DNA of 64,000 nucleotides from Zoogloea oleivorans (GTDB lineage: Bacteria; Pseudomonadota; Gammaproteobacteria; Burkholderiales; Rhodocyclaceae), in the NCBI GenBank assembly GCA_030157785.1, contig JAOAUC010000027.1:1-64000 (forward strand), in the 5' to 3' direction. A program made the translations under genes and the position numbers. Shown piece after piece: positions 11,106 through 21,541 of the stretch. The notes beneath the pieces are model-generated. The model had not been told where the DNA came from, searched no databases, and saw only the letters and a program-made list of their open reading frames with translations. Position 1 is the stretch's first letter. Every line of letters starts with the position of its first letter.

Positions 11106-13466
11106 TCAGCGCCCGTACCAGTAGCGCGGCGCCAGCGCCCTGGCAGTTTCCAGACGCGGCTCGCCGGCCCCCAGATGAACAATGACCGCGCCACCCGCAT
11201 CGGTACGCAACATTTCTGCACCAGTCGCCGACCAGCGCGCCCACACCTCCGGATTGGGGTGGCGGAAGCGGTTGCGATAGCCCACCGGAAAGATCACCCA
11301 GCGGGGTGCGGTTGCCGTGATGAAGGCAGCAGTGGACGACGTCCGGCTGCCATGGTGCGGCACGACCAGCACGTCACTGGCCAGTTGCGCGCCTTCCCGT
11401 GCGAGCAAGGCGGCCTCCGAAACGGCCTCAATGTCCGAAGTGAGCAACAAGCGCTGCCCGCCCGCCTCGATCCGCAGCACGCAGGCGATGTCGTTGGTCT
11501 TGTGTGGCACCACGCCCCCGGCCGGCGACTCCGGATGCAGCATGGCAAAGCGCACGCCCTCCCACTCCCAGCGCTGCCCGGCGGCACACGGCTGGTCGCG
11601 CGCCCCTGCAATCAGGCGCACCGGATGATTCGGCGGCAGGGAACTGCGCACCTGAGCCACCGGAATGCCTGTCAGCACCGCTTCGGCACCACCGGCGTGA
11701 TCATTGTCCTGGTGAGTCACCACCAGCGCATCAAGGCGGCGCACACCAGACGCCTTCAAGTAGGGCAGCAGAATGCGCTCGCCGCTATTGGCATCGGCCG
11801 AAAACGCCGGCCCGGTGTCGTAGATCAGATCGTGCCCCGCCGTCTGCACATGCACGGCCAGCCCCTGCCCCACGTCGAGCACGGTGACCGTAGCAGCCCC
11901 CGCGCCAGGCCGGGCCGGCGTCCACAACACGAGGGGCACCAGCATCGTCAGCCCGACCCAGCGAGCCGGCGTTCCCCGCGGCAGCAGGGCCCAGATGCAC
12001 CCGCTCGTGCCCAGCACGGCCAGTGCGACTGGCGGCGCAGCCTGCTGCCAGTTGGCCCACGGCAGATCGGCCAGCCACTGCACCGGCAGCATGGTCAGCG
12101 CGAAGGCGCCGTGGGCCAGATCGGCGAGCATCTGCAAGGGCAGCACGGCGAAACCAATGGCCAGGGGAGTTACCACGAAACTGACGAGGGGAATCGCTAT
12201 CGCGTTGGCCAGCGGCGAAACCAGCGAGAACTGCTGAAACAGCACCAGCAGCGCCGGGATCAGCCCCAGCGTCACCGCCCACTGGGTACGCAGGGCCTCC
12301 CGCACACGCCCCTCAGGGGCCAGCCGCCCGCAGCTGACCAGAAAGAGGATGGCCACTGCACCGAACGACAACCAGAACCCGGCCGCCATCACGGCCCAGG
12401 GATCGATCAACAGCACGACGGCCAGCGCAAGCGCCAATACCCGGCTCGGCGCCGTCTCCCGCCGCAACACGAGAGCCAGGGCCACGCAGCCGAGCATGTA
12501 CAGCGTTCGCTGGGCCGGCACGCCCCAGCCCGCCAGCAGGCAGTAGCCGAAGGCCGCCATGAAACCGGCCACAACGCCCGCCTGCTGGGCCGGCCAGCGC
12601 AAGGCCAGCGCCGGACTGCGTCGCCAGACCCAGCCAACGCCAGCGGCAAACAGGGCAGCAAACATCGTGACGTGCATTCCGCTGATGGCAACCAGGTGCG
12701 AAATGCCGGTGCGGGCAAAAACCCGCCACAATTCGGGCGAGATGGCCCGCTGATCGCCCACCGCCAGCGCAACCAGCACGCCCGCATACGGCGCCTCAGG
12801 CAAGGCACGGCGGAAGCGCTCGCGAATGGTCTCTCGAGTGCGCTCGACCACCGTCATCACCCCCGGCACAAAGGCGTCGAGGCGAGCGTTGTCCTTGGCC
12901 GGACGCACGTAACCAGTGGCGCGAATCCCCTGTTCCAGAAGCCAGCCTTCATAGTCAAAAGCATGAGGATTAACGTTGCCGTGGGGGCGCTTGAGACGCA
13001 CGCTAAGGCGCCAGCGCTCGCCGGCATGAATTTCCGGCAGGGCGTGCAGTTCCTCATCGCGAAAGCCCTGGTACCAGGCCACGGAAATCGTCCGCGGCAA
13101 CGGTGCCGCGCTCTGCTCCACCTCGAACACGAAACGCAGGCCGCGCTCGAAATCCTGCGGCAACGACGCCACCACACCGGTGACGAGCACATCGCGCCCT
13201 TCCCACTCGGCCGGCAGCGCATCCGCCAACCGGATCTCCGCCCGCCAGCCGGCAAAACTCCAGCCAGCCGCCACTGCCGCAAAGGTCACCAGAAGCACGC
13301 CCTGGGCGCGCCACCAGCATCCCGTGCGGCGGGATAGCAGGTAGGCCACCACGCCACCAACGAGCGCCACCCAGGCTGCCCATCCGCGCATCTCCGGTGA
13401 AGGCAAGTCGGCACCAAGCTGACACCACAAAATGCCAAACGCAAAACCCGAACAGATAATTCTCAT
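11106..13466 (-). CDS. comEC: DNA internalization protein ComEC/Rec2
   Basis: Inner-membrane channel and nuclease that carries single-stranded DNA into the cell during natural transformation. It has an N-terminal membrane and DUF4131 OB-like region (about 1-220), a polytopic competence domain (about 220-490, including GISHLVAISGMHVTMFAALF), and a C-terminal metallo-beta-lactamase-like domain with VTHQDNDHAGG and VVPHHGSRTSS. At 786 aa it is full length and intact. The ATG at 13466 is preferred; the frame extends to a TTG at 13502, and neither has a strong Shine-Dalgarno. No other competence gene is in the window. Confidence 0.95.
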   Translation of the reverse strand: MRIICSGFAFGILWCQLGADLPSPEMRGWAAWVALVGGVVAYLLSRRTGCWWRAQGVLLVTFAAVAAGWSFAGWRAEIRLADALPAEWEGRDVLVTGVVASLPQDFERGLRFVFEVEQSAAPLPRTISVAWYQGFRDEELHALPEIHAGERWRLSVRLKRPHGNVNPHAFDYEGWLLEQGIRATGYVRPAKDNARLDAFVPGVMTVVERTRETIRERFRRALPEAPYAGVLVALAVGDQRAISPELWRVFARTGISHLVAISGMHVTMFAALFAAGVGWVWRRSPALALRWPAQQAGVVAGFMAAFGYCLLAGWGVPAQRTLYMLGCVALALVLRRETAPSRVLALALAVVLLIDPWAVMAAGFWLSFGAVAILFLVSCGRLAPEGRVREALRTQWAVTLGLIPALLVLFQQFSLVSPLANAIAIPLVSFVVTPLAIGFAVLPLQMLADLAHGAFALTMLPVQWLADLPWANWQQAAPPVALAVLGTSGCIWALLPRGTPARWVGLTMLVPLVLWTPARPGAGAATVTVLDVGQGLAVHVQTAGHDLIYDTGPAFSADANSGERILLPYLKASGVRRLDALVVTHQDNDHAGGAEAVLTGIPVAQVRSSLPPNHPVRLIAGARDQPCAAGQRWEWEGVRFAMLHPESPAGGVVPHKTNDIACVLRIEAGGQRLLLTSDIEAVSEAALLAREGAQLASDVLVVPHHGSRTSSTAAFITATAPRWVIFPVGYRNRFRHPNPEVWARWSATGAEMLRTDAGGAVIVHLGAGEPRLETARALAPRYWYGR

Positions 13467-13518
13467 GACCGGGAATCTAGCCCGAAGCGCCGAAAACACC
13501 AAGATGCAAAGGCTCGGT

Positions 13519-13524
13519 TAGAAT
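13519..13524 (+). promoter_or_regulatory. Possible -10 element upstream of the DUF2062/K+ channel operon
   Basis: TAGAAT, one mismatch from the -10 consensus, lies 47 bases before the DUF2062 start in the short comEC/DUF2062 divergent region. No good -35 hexamer accompanies it. Confidence 0.3.
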
Positions 13525-13570
13525 CCCCCTCAGGAGACACGGGTCTTTACCCGGCAAGTCCAATAACAAA

Positions 13571-14110
13571 ATGCGACGATTGCTCAAGCGCCATCTGCCG
13601 GACCACGAGTCGCTCGCCGCCAACCGCTGGCTGGCCCCTTTTGGTTCGACCCTGTTTCACCCCCGCCTGTGGCACCTCAACCGCCACTCGGCTGCTGGCG
13701 CGGTGGCTGTCGGCTTGTTCTGCGGACTGATTCCCGGGCCCTTCCAGATGCTGGGTGCGGCCGTCTGCTGCCTGCTTTTTCGGGTCAACCTGCCCCTTGC
13801 CCTGCTCACCACCCTGTACACCAATCCCTTCACCATCGTGCCGCTTTACATCCTGGCTTTCACCATCGGGGAATGGATTCTCGGTAACGGGAGCGGGCTG
13901 TTCACCGAGCCACCCGAATGGGGACAAGCCGGCCTGTGGGCCTGGCTCGAAGCCCTGGCCCAATGGATGGCCGGGCTTGGCCGCCCTCTCATCCTCGGAC
14001 TCATCGTGCTCGCCTTCAGCCTGTCCTTGACCGGCTACCTGCTGACCCGCATCGCCTGGCGGGCATACCTGATCCACCACTGGAACAAACGCCGGTCCCG
14101 TCCTACGTGA
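13571..14110 (+). CDS. DUF2062 domain membrane protein
   Basis: A 179-aa inner-membrane protein of the DUF2062 family. After a charged N-terminus, the family core ([20 protein letters not shown], then [20 protein letters not shown]) forms two or three membrane helices. A last helix lies near residues 140-165. Function unknown. Its TGA is embedded in the GTGA start of the downstream K+ channel gene, so the two are translationally coupled. Confidence 0.9.
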   Translation: MRRLLKRHLPDHESLAANRWLAPFGSTLFHPRLWHLNRHSAAGAVAVGLFCGLIPGPFQMLGAAVCCLLFRVNLPLALLTTLYTNPFTIVPLYILAFTIGEWILGNGSGLFTEPPEWGQAGLWAWLEALAQWMAGLGRPLILGLIVLAFSLSLTGYLLTRIAWRAYLIHHWNKRRSRPT

Positions 14111-15204
14111 AACTCGCGCCCCTACTCCCCTGGCTGCGCAAACTCCTGCACCGGCGCAAGCGCCCGTCGACAGTCGTTCCCCGCGGACGAGCCAGCCAGC
14201 TGCCGCGCATTCTGCTGCGCATTTACTTCGCGGCCGGATTCCTGGTTGCCCTGATGGCTGTGGGCACGCTGGGCTTCTACCTGGCCGGCGGCGACAAGGC
14301 AGACCTGTCCGATGCCTTCTACATGACTATCATCACCGTGACTACGGTCGGCTACGGTGAAATCGTGCAGATCGACGGATTTGGCGAACGCCTGTTTGCC
14401 GGCCTGATCGCCCTGGCCGGCTTTGGCGCGGTGACATTCCTGTTCACCAGCCTCACGGTTTTCTTTCTCGAGAGCGATCTCGATTACTCGCTGCGGAGAC
14501 GACGCATGGAAAAACAGATTCGCAAGCTCCACGGCCATTACATCATCTGCGGTTTTGGCCGGGTCGGACGCAACGTGGCCAACGAGCTGACAACCATGCA
14601 CCGGCACTTCGTCGCCATCGACTCGGAAGAAGCGGCCATGGAAGCCCACCGGGAGCGCCTGCCGGGTTTTGTCTACCTGAGCGGCGATGCCAGTGACGAC
14701 GACCTGCTGCTTTCGGCCGGCATCCACGACGCCCATGGCGTCTTTGCAGTCACCGGTGACGACAGCCGCAACCTGATGATCGTCTTCACCGCCAAGCAGC
14801 TCAATCCGAACATCCGCATCGTGGCCCGCTGCCACGAGGTGCGCAACACCGAGAAGCTCCGCAAGGCCGGCGCCGACAGCGTCATCTCACCCGACTTCAC
14901 CGGCGGCATGCGCATCGCCTCCAGCATGATCCGGCCCCACGTGGTGTCCTTCCTCGACGAAATGCTGCGCTCGGAACACAAACTGCGCCTCGAAGAAGTG
15001 CTGGTGCCCGAACGTTTCGAGCCCAGGGCGCTGGACACCCTGTGCCTGCGCAGCCCCAACTACGTTCTGCTGGCGGTACGCCGGGGCGGCGACTTCATCT
15101 TCAACCCGGCGAAAGACTTCATGCTCGAGCCCGGCCAGCACGTGATTGCGATGGCCTCACCGCTCGGCAGGCAGGAACTGGAAGGCGCGCTCCTGCCAGA
15201 GTGA
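14107..15204 (+). CDS. Two-TM potassium channel with RCK (TrkA-N/TrkA-C) domain
   Basis: A 365-aa ligand-gated K+ channel of the Kch/MthK type. A basic cytoplasmic N-terminus comes first, then TM1 (about 40-62). A pore helix and selectivity filter TVGYGE ([14 protein letters not shown] in the similar region near residue 80) and TM2 (about 95-115) follow. The RCK module starts with the Rossmann motif [17 protein letters not shown] (TrkA-N), and the TrkA-C domain fills roughly the last 90 residues. I take the GTG at 14107, which overlaps the preceding TGA by 4 bases; the upstream in-frame sequence is antisense-like and overlaps DUF2062. It is convergent with the chemoreceptor gene, 7 bases away. 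Confidence 0.93.
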   Translation: MKLAPLLPWLRKLLHRRKRPSTVVPRGRASQLPRILLRIYFAAGFLVALMAVGTLGFYLAGGDKADLSDAFYMTIITVTTVGYGEIVQIDGFGERLFAGLIALAGFGAVTFLFTSLTVFFLESDLDYSLRRRRMEKQIRKLHGHYIICGFGRVGRNVANELTTMHRHFVAIDSEEAAMEAHRERLPGFVYLSGDASDDDLLLSAGIHDAHGVFAVTGDDSRNLMIVFTAKQLNPNIRIVARCHEVRNTEKLRKAGADSVISPDFTGGMRIASSMIRPHVVSFLDEMLRSEHKLRLEEVLVPERFEPRALDTLCLRSPNYVLLAVRRGGDFIFNPAKDFMLEPGQHVIAMASPLGRQELEGALLPE

Positions 15205-15211
15205 GCGGCGT

Positions 15212-17233
15212 TCAGATGCGGAAGCGCTCCACTTCGCCCTGCAACTGATGGGCCAGGGTTTGCAGTTCCCGGGCAGTTCCGGCGGTATCCCGCACAGCGG
15301 CAGAATTACGCTCTGCCATCTGCGCGATGCGCTCCACGCTGCGGGCAATCTCGGTGCTCGCCGCCCCTTGTTCGCGCAGGGCTGAGGAAATATCTGCCAC
15401 GGCCAGGGCCACATCGCCGGCGCCCCTGCTCAGCAGCTCCATCGACGATCCGGCCTTGGTGGCCAACTGAACCCCGCTCTCAACCCGCTTCACCCCGGCC
15501 TCCATGGTGCCGACGGCCCGCGTCGTTCCTCCCTGGATCGACGCCACCATGGCGGTGATCTCGTCGGTCGCCTTGCCGGTACGCTCGGCCAGCTTGCGCA
15601 CCTCGTCGGCCACCACCGCAAAACCACGCCCGGTCTCGCCGGCCCGCGCCGCCTCAATGGCGGCATTGAGGGCCAGCAAATTGGTCTGATCAGCAATTTC
15701 CTTGATCGAATTGACCATCATCGAGATATGCGCCGACTGCTCGCCCAGCTCCCGAATCACCTTGGCAGTATCATTGACCGTCCCGGCGATGAGCTTCATC
15801 TCGGAAACCGTCTGGGCCACCACGACGCCACCATCGGCCGACAGACGACCGGACTCGGACGACGCCCCTTCCGCAGCGGCCGCGCTGTTCGCAATTTCAT
15901 CCACCCCGACGGTCATCTCCTCGACAGCGGCTGCCATGCTCGATGCCGCTTCGCTCTGGGCCTCCGAGCCCCGCGAAACCTCCGCCGCCGACTCGGCCAG
16001 GGAGATGGCCGAGCGGGACACCTCATGGGCACTACTCTGAACCCGACGGATTACATCGGAGAAAGACTGGCCCATCTCGTTGAACTGGGTAGCCACCTCC
16101 TTCAGTTCGTCCGACGCGCTGAAGCGGATGCGCGAGCCCAGATTGCCTGCAGCCAGGCCGGCTGCGCCTTCCCGCAGCTCCCTGACCGATCCGAGAACCG
16201 ACAGGTACATGCCGATGCCGATATAGACCAGTACCAGCATGACGCTGACCGCCACGACGATGTTTGTCAGAAAACGCTGTTTGAGCACCTTGGCCCGTTC
16301 AGCCAACAAGCGCTCCGTTTCGGGAAGAAGCTCGGTGAAGGTCCGGGCGTAAACCATGTTGATGACGCTGGTCGTCATCTCCAGGTAGGTCGCCGAGGGC
16401 ATCTCGAAGTCATCCTTCAAGACGTGGTTACGGAGTTGATCGACGATCTTGCCGGTCTCCGTCTCCAGTTCACCCGCAAACCTGTCGAGAGACGGCTTCA
16501 GGCGCGGATCAAGTGCCGCCACACGGGCAAAGTTCTCTTTCATGTCCGCCAGCGCTGTATGCAGGTCGCCCATCTGGGCGCTGATATCGAAGCGGCGCTG
16601 CTCATCCATAGCCTTGGCCGCCAACGCCCCCGTACCGAGCGCACGAAGCCGCCCGACACGTTCCGCCACGGTAGGAATGCGACGAATGATGTTATCGAGC
16701 AAGTAGTACGAGTCGGCGGACGAATCAAGGGCCAGTTCGCCAGCATCGCCCAGGTCGTGCAACACGACGATCTGCTGGGCAATCAAACGCGTGTGCGCCG
16801 CGATGTTGTCTGCGGCCTTCATCGCGGAACCACCGGAGCGGAGGGACTCCCAGGCCCCCTTGGCCTCCTGCCAACGCTGGCGATGCTCGGCCTCGACCAG
16901 CACGGACAAGGCGTCGTCGGCCTGTTTCATCGCGCCGACCAGCTCTTCGGTCTTCTTGGCCAGCGCCGGCCCCATCGCCTCATTGCCACTCAGCACCGCG
17001 GATGACAGCCCCCGGTGTTGCTGGGTCAGCTGGATCAGCAGCATCACCTTGGGCACACGCCCGATCGCATCAAGCTCGTTTTCCGTCGAGGTGAGACTGG
17101 TCTTGAGCGACCCAGCCAACTGCACGAGCAAGGCCAGCATGATCAGGAAGGAGATCGCACCCACCAGGCCAAACTTCACCGGGTAGCGCATCTTGTTAAG
17201 CAGCGCGACAGCCGGCGCGAAAACGGTGTTCAT
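15212..17233 (-). CDS. Methyl-accepting chemotaxis protein (second of tandem pair)
   Basis: Transmembrane chemoreceptor of 673 aa. TM1 is at about 21-40, a long helical periplasmic domain at about 41-318, TM2 at about 319-346, and HAMP at about 347-400. The cytoplasmic signalling coiled coil carries the highly conserved tip [20 protein letters not shown] and [18 protein letters not shown]. The periplasmic domain has [19 protein letters not shown] near residue 70, a pattern resembling nitrate/nitrite-sensing (NIT-like) helical domains, but the ligand is unknown. No CheB/CheR-binding pentapeptide ends the protein. It lies 24 bases after the other receptor and is probably cotranscribed with it. 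Confidence 0.95.
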   Translation of the reverse strand: MNTVFAPAVALLNKMRYPVKFGLVGAISFLIMLALLVQLAGSLKTSLTSTENELDAIGRVPKVMLLIQLTQQHRGLSSAVLSGNEAMGPALAKKTEELVGAMKQADDALSVLVEAEHRQRWQEAKGAWESLRSGGSAMKAADNIAAHTRLIAQQIVVLHDLGDAGELALDSSADSYYLLDNIIRRIPTVAERVGRLRALGTGALAAKAMDEQRRFDISAQMGDLHTALADMKENFARVAALDPRLKPSLDRFAGELETETGKIVDQLRNHVLKDDFEMPSATYLEMTTSVINMVYARTFTELLPETERLLAERAKVLKQRFLTNIVVAVSVMLVLVYIGIGMYLSVLGSVRELREGAAGLAAGNLGSRIRFSASDELKEVATQFNEMGQSFSDVIRRVQSSAHEVSRSAISLAESAAEVSRGSEAQSEAASSMAAAVEEMTVGVDEIANSAAAAEGASSESGRLSADGGVVVAQTVSEMKLIAGTVNDTAKVIRELGEQSAHISMMVNSIKEIADQTNLLALNAAIEAARAGETGRGFAVVADEVRKLAERTGKATDEITAMVASIQGGTTRAVGTMEAGVKRVESGVQLATKAGSSMELLSRGAGDVALAVADISSALREQGAASTEIARSVERIAQMAERNSAAVRDTAGTARELQTLAHQLQGEVERFRI

Positions 17234-17257
17234 GAAAACTCCAGTGGGCCTCGAGAG

Positions 17258-19279
17258 CTAGATGCGGAAATGGGCAACTTCTGCCCTGAGCTGCTGGGCC
17301 AGGTTTTCAAGCCGGCGAGCGGTGTCTGCCGTGCCCCTGACAGCGGCGGAGTTCTGCTCGGCCATCTGGGCGATGTGCTCGACATTGCGTGCAATGTCGG
17401 TACTTGCTGCACCCTGCTCGCGCAGCGCGGACGAGATATCGGTTACGGCGTTAACAACCTGGGCGGCCCCTGCGCGGATCTGGTCCATCGAGGCACCGGC
17501 CTTCCCTGCCAGCACAACCCCTTCCTGAACCCGTGTCACCCCGTCGTTCATGGTGTCCACCGCGCGACTCGTCCCTTTCTGGATGGACGCGACCATACCG
17601 GTGATCTCGTCGGTAGCCTTGGCCGTTCTCTCAGCCAGCTTGCGCACCTCGTCGGCAACCACTGCAAAACCACGGCCGGTTTCGCCGGCGCGGGCAGCCT
17701 CGATGGCTGCGTTAAGGGCCAGCAGGTTGGTCTGATCTGCAATTTCCTTAATCGAATTGACGATGGTCGAGATACGTGAAGACTGGTCACCCAGATCCTG
17801 GATCACCGCCGCCGATTCCCGCACCGATCCGGCGATACGCTCCATCTCAACAACCGTCTGCCCGACGACCGCCGCGCCCTCGGCCGAGAGCTTGCCTGAC
17901 TCGGATGAAATCCCCTCGGCAGACGATGCGCTGCTCGCGATCTCCTCGATGCCCACCGTCATTTCCTCTACCGCCGCGGCCATGTTGGAAGCCGCCGCAC
18001 TTTGCTGGTCGGAGCCCGCCGAAACCTGGGATGCGGAAGCGGCGAGAGACACGGCCGAACCCGCGACGTCATTGGCACCCTGCTGCACCTTGCCGATCAC
18101 ATCGGCAAAGGACTGAGCCATTTCATTGAACTGCTCAGCCACCGTCCGGAGTTCATCGTGAGCAGAAAAATCAATGCGCGAACGCAGATTGCCGGCAGCC
18201 AGCTCACGTGCGCCGGCGCGCAGCTCATTGACGGACTGCATCACCGCAACGCAAAAGGCACAGGACAAGTAGAGCAGCAGCAGCAGTGAAACGACGGTGA
18301 GTACTGCCGCCAGCGCGAACGACTGCTTCAGTTCGCCAAGCCTCAAGGAGAGCAGACGAGTGGTTTCCGGAATCAGCTCCTGATAAGTCTTGGCGAAAAC
18401 CAGACTGATCGCCTGGGTCGCCATGTCGAAATAGGTCGGCGGCGCCATCTCGAAATCCCCCTTCAGGACATGTTCCTGAAGCTGGTCGACGACCTTGGAC
18501 GTAGCAGAGTTGAACTCTTTGCCAAGCTGTTCGAGGGATGTCCTGACCGACGGATTGGCAATGGCCGCCCGGTCGAAGTTCTCGTTGAGATCGGTCACCG
18601 CCATGTTCAACTCACCGAGCTGGGAGCTGATCTCGAAGCGACGTTGATCATCGACAGCCTTGGCGGCCAGGGCCCCGGTTCCCATGGCCCGCAGACGCCC
18701 GAGGCGCTCGGATACGTCAGGCACCCGGCGCAAGGTATTGTCGATCAGGTAGTAACTGTCGGCGGAGGGATCGAGGGTGAGGTTACCGTCGTCGCCCAGA
18801 TCATGCAGGGCCAGGGTTGCCTTGCGGATGAGCGCAGTGTGGGCGACAAGGTTGTCGCGTGGCTTCATCTGCAGACCGCCACCCCGTAGAGCTTCCCAGC
18901 CGGAATCCACTTCGCTCCAGCGCTTCCTCGCCGATGGTGCATTGGCGGCGGACAGGGCCTCGTCTGCCGCCTTCATCGCGGCCACCAGTTCCTCGGTCTT
19001 CTTCTGCAGCCGGGGACGCAATTCCTCGTTGCCATTCAGCACACCGGAGGACAGGCCCCGGTGCTGCTGCGTGAGCTCAATCACCTTCAGGAGCGTTGGC
19101 ACCTTCTGGATGGAATCGAGCTCCTTCTCCGCAAAAACGATGTTCTCGCGTAATGAAAAGGTCAGCTGGACAAGGAGAAAACCAATCACCAACAGGGCGA
19201 TCAGCCCGAGGAGCGAAAACTTGGCCGGATAACGCATGCGGTTAAGCATGGCAACGGCGGGGGCGAACAGGACTTTCAT
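17258..19279 (-). CDS. Methyl-accepting chemotaxis protein (first of tandem pair)
   Basis: Chemoreceptor of exactly the same length (673 aa) and layout as its neighbour, evidently a tandem duplicate. TM1 is at about 21-40, a helical periplasmic sensor with [21 protein letters not shown]2 near 320-345, HAMP, then the signalling domain. The conserved hairpin tip is identical to the paralogue, while the periplasmic and HAMP regions have diverged, which suggests different ligands. The gene is preceded by a sigma-28-type promoter (19328-19355), consistent with flagellar-regulon control. It would be transcribed first in the two-gene unit. Confidence 0.95.
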   Translation of the reverse strand: MKVLFAPAVAMLNRMRYPAKFSLLGLIALLVIGFLLVQLTFSLRENIVFAEKELDSIQKVPTLLKVIELTQQHRGLSSGVLNGNEELRPRLQKKTEELVAAMKAADEALSAANAPSARKRWSEVDSGWEALRGGGLQMKPRDNLVAHTALIRKATLALHDLGDDGNLTLDPSADSYYLIDNTLRRVPDVSERLGRLRAMGTGALAAKAVDDQRRFEISSQLGELNMAVTDLNENFDRAAIANPSVRTSLEQLGKEFNSATSKVVDQLQEHVLKGDFEMAPPTYFDMATQAISLVFAKTYQELIPETTRLLSLRLGELKQSFALAAVLTVVSLLLLLYLSCAFCVAVMQSVNELRAGARELAAGNLRSRIDFSAHDELRTVAEQFNEMAQSFADVIGKVQQGANDVAGSAVSLAASASQVSAGSDQQSAAASNMAAAVEEMTVGIEEIASSASSAEGISSESGKLSAEGAAVVGQTVVEMERIAGSVRESAAVIQDLGDQSSRISTIVNSIKEIADQTNLLALNAAIEAARAGETGRGFAVVADEVRKLAERTAKATDEITGMVASIQKGTSRAVDTMNDGVTRVQEGVVLAGKAGASMDQIRAGAAQVVNAVTDISSALREQGAASTDIARNVEHIAQMAEQNSAAVRGTADTARRLENLAQQLRAEVAHFRI

Positions 19280-19327
19280 GGTCTCTCCGACAAGGGCTGG
19301 GTCGTTATTGACGCCATGTGACAGCCT

Positions 19328-19355
19328 TTATCGGCCTGCCTGCCGGTGAACTTGA
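19328..19355 (-). promoter_or_regulatory. Sigma-28 (FliA)-type promoter for the chemoreceptor pair
   Basis: On the minus strand, TCAAGTTC is followed after 12 bases by GCCGATAA. The second element matches the sigma-28 -10 consensus exactly; the first resembles TAAAGTTT. The spacer is one base longer than the usual 11. It lies about 50 bases before the receptor ATG. Confidence 0.7.
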
Positions 19356-19418
19356 GAGGACCTTGTCAGTCGATTTTGTGTGTAAGCACCTTGAAAAGAA
19401 GCCCTTTCTTATTCAGGA

Positions 19419-20117
19419 TCAATTCTCCCGATCCAGAACCCCGTCCCTCAAGTGAAGCACCCTGCTGGCCCGCGCGGCCAGTTGCAGATCGTGGGTGACG
19501 ATGATGAAACTCGTCCCCTGCTCCTCCGCCAACTCCAGCATGAGGGCGAACACTTTCTCGGCGGTATGACGGTCCAGATTGCCGGTTGGCTCATCGGCCA
19601 GCACACAGGCCGGCCGGGTCACCAGCGCCCGGGCAATGGCCGCCCGCTGGCGCTCGCCACCGGAAAGCTCACCCGGCGTATGGTCCAGCCGGTGCCCCAG
19701 GCCCACTGCCGTCAGCGTTTCCGCGGCCCGGGCGAGGGCTTCATCCTTCTTCATGCGGCGCACAAAGAGCGGCATGGCGACGTTTTCGAGTGCCGAAAAC
19801 TCCGCCAGCAGGTGATGGAACTGATAGACGAAACCGAGAGAGGTGTTGCGCAGCGCACCCCGCTCGGCATCCGAGATCGTGGAGAAATCCTTCCCGAGCA
19901 GCTTCACCTCGCCAGCCGACGGCACATCCAGACCGCCCAGAAGATGCAGCAAGGTACTCTTGCCCGAGCCCGACGAGCCCACCACGGCAACCCGTTCGCC
20001 CCGGGCGACGGACAAGGACACACCGGACAGCACCTCAAGTGCCTCGGCGCCTTCGCGGAAAGACTTGGACAGGCCGCGGCACTCGATCACCGTTCCATTC
20101 ATGGCAGCATCACTCAT
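19419..20117 (-). CDS. lolD: Lipoprotein-releasing system ATP-binding protein
   Basis: ATPase of the Lol exporter that extracts outer-membrane lipoproteins from the inner membrane and hands them to LolA; 232 aa. Walker A is GSSGSGKST near residues 51-59, the ABC signature is [15 protein letters not shown], and Walker B with the catalytic Glu is [11 protein letters not shown], followed by the H-loop in [10 protein letters not shown]. The ATG lies inside the end of the permease gene (8-base overlap), giving coupled translation. The Lol-type motif [19 protein letters not shown] supports LolD rather than a generic MacB-type ATPase. Confidence 0.95.
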   Translation of the reverse strand: MSDAAMNGTVIECRGLSKSFREGAEALEVLSGVSLSVARGERVAVVGSSGSGKSTLLHLLGGLDVPSAGEVKLLGKDFSTISDAERGALRNTSLGFVYQFHHLLAEFSALENVAMPLFVRRMKKDEALARAAETLTAVGLGHRLDHTPGELSGGERQRAAIARALVTRPACVLADEPTGNLDRHTAEKVFALMLELAEEQGTSFIIVTHDLQLAARASRVLHLRDGVLDREN

Positions 20118-21363
20118 AACGCAGGGCCTCCGCAGGATTGAGACGGGACGCTCGCCAGCTCGGATAGAGCGTCGCCACCAGGGTCAGCACGAAGGACACC
20201 GCAGTGATCGTGATCACGTCCGACCACAGCAACTCGGACGGCAGATCGGAGATGTAATACACATCCTTGGCCAGGAACTGGATGCCGAAGGCCCGCTCGA
20301 TGGCTGGCACCACCACGTCGATGTTCAGCGCCAGCGTGACGCCGCAGAGCACCCCGATGGCCAGCCCGATGAAGCCGATCAAAGCTCCCTGAATCACGAA
20401 AATCCCCATGATCGACCCGGGGCTCGCCCCGAGGGTACGCAGGATGGCGATATCCGCCTGCTTGTCCTGCACCGCCATCACCAGCGTCGACACGATGTTA
20501 AAGGCCGCCACCGCCACGATCAGCAGCAGGATGATGAACATCACGTTCTTCTCGATCTGCACGGCCCGGAAGAAGTTCGCGTGGCTGCGCGTCCAGTCGG
20601 AAATCAGCGTATCCGCATCCACGTACTTCATCAGCTCACGGGCTACCCGCGGCGCCTCGAAGAGATCGTCCAGCTTGAGACGCACCCCCGAAACCCGGTC
20701 TTCCATGCGGTACAGGGTCTGGGCGTCCTGCAGATGAATGAGGGCCAGGCTGGAGTCGTACTCGAACATCCCCACCTCGAAGATGCCCACCACCCGGAAC
20801 TGCTTGAGCCGCGGCAAAATCGCCGCCGGCGTCACCAGGCCCTGGGGGGCGATCAAGGTCACCTTTTCGCCCATCGACACCCGCAGGGCCCGCGCCAGAT
20901 CGGCTCCCAGCACAATGCCAAAGGTGCCGGCCTGCAGATCGTCGAGCTTGCCGGCACGCATGTGTTGCGAAAAATCCGCCACCTTGTCCTCGGCATCCGG
21001 CAGCACTCCCCGAATCAGCGTGCCGCGCACGGTCTGATCGAAGGACAGCATGCCCTGGGCCTGCACGAAGGGAGCCGCCGCCTTGACCCGCGGATGCTTG
21101 GCAGCGTCGTCGGCAACCCGTTGCCAGTTGCCCAGCTCGCCATCGAAGCCGCTCACCTGCACGTGCGAAGCCACCCCGAGGATGCGCGTGCGCAGCTCAC
21201 GCTGGAAGCCGTTCATCACGGACAACACCACGATCAGCGCCGCCACCCCCAGCGCAATGCCCAGCATGGACACCAGCGAGATGAAGGAAATAAAACGATT
21301 GCGGCCCTGCGCGCGCCGCTTGGAGCGGGTATAACGCAGGCCGACGAGAAATTCATAGGACAT
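20110..21363 (-). CDS. lolC: Lipoprotein-releasing ABC permease (LolC/LolE family)
   Basis: Permease of the Lol exporter, 417 aa from the ATG at 21363, where the family N-terminus [20 protein letters not shown] begins; the open frame upstream is not conserved. It has one N-terminal membrane helix, a periplasmic MacB-like domain (about 50-260), then three helices in an FtsX-type domain. LolD follows with an 8-base overlap. Only one permease gene is present beside lolD, so the exporter may use one LolC/E-type (LolF-like) subunit as a homodimer, or a second one may be encoded elsewhere. Confidence 0.93.
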   Translation of the reverse strand: MSYEFLVGLRYTRSKRRAQGRNRFISFISLVSMLGIALGVAALIVVLSVMNGFQRELRTRILGVASHVQVSGFDGELGNWQRVADDAAKHPRVKAAAPFVQAQGMLSFDQTVRGTLIRGVLPDAEDKVADFSQHMRAGKLDDLQAGTFGIVLGADLARALRVSMGEKVTLIAPQGLVTPAAILPRLKQFRVVGIFEVGMFEYDSSLALIHLQDAQTLYRMEDRVSGVRLKLDDLFEAPRVARELMKYVDADTLISDWTRSHANFFRAVQIEKNVMFIILLLIVAVAAFNIVSTLVMAVQDKQADIAILRTLGASPGSIMGIFVIQGALIGFIGLAIGVLCGVTLALNIDVVVPAIERAFGIQFLAKDVYYISDLPSELLWSDVITITAVSFVLTLVATLYPSWRASRLNPAEALRYE

Positions 21364-21541
21364 CAGCAGAAAAACCGGAAACGCCGGGACCCGGCGCAGC
21401 CGCGCATTGTGCCGGAGAAGGCCGGAGCTGGGTATCCCGCCGGCGATCCGAATATGTAAGCCCACTTTGCACACCATGCGACGCATGAAAAACCGCAAAA
21501 TGACGGTCGCGACTCCTGCGACAACAAGCCCCCACTCGCCC

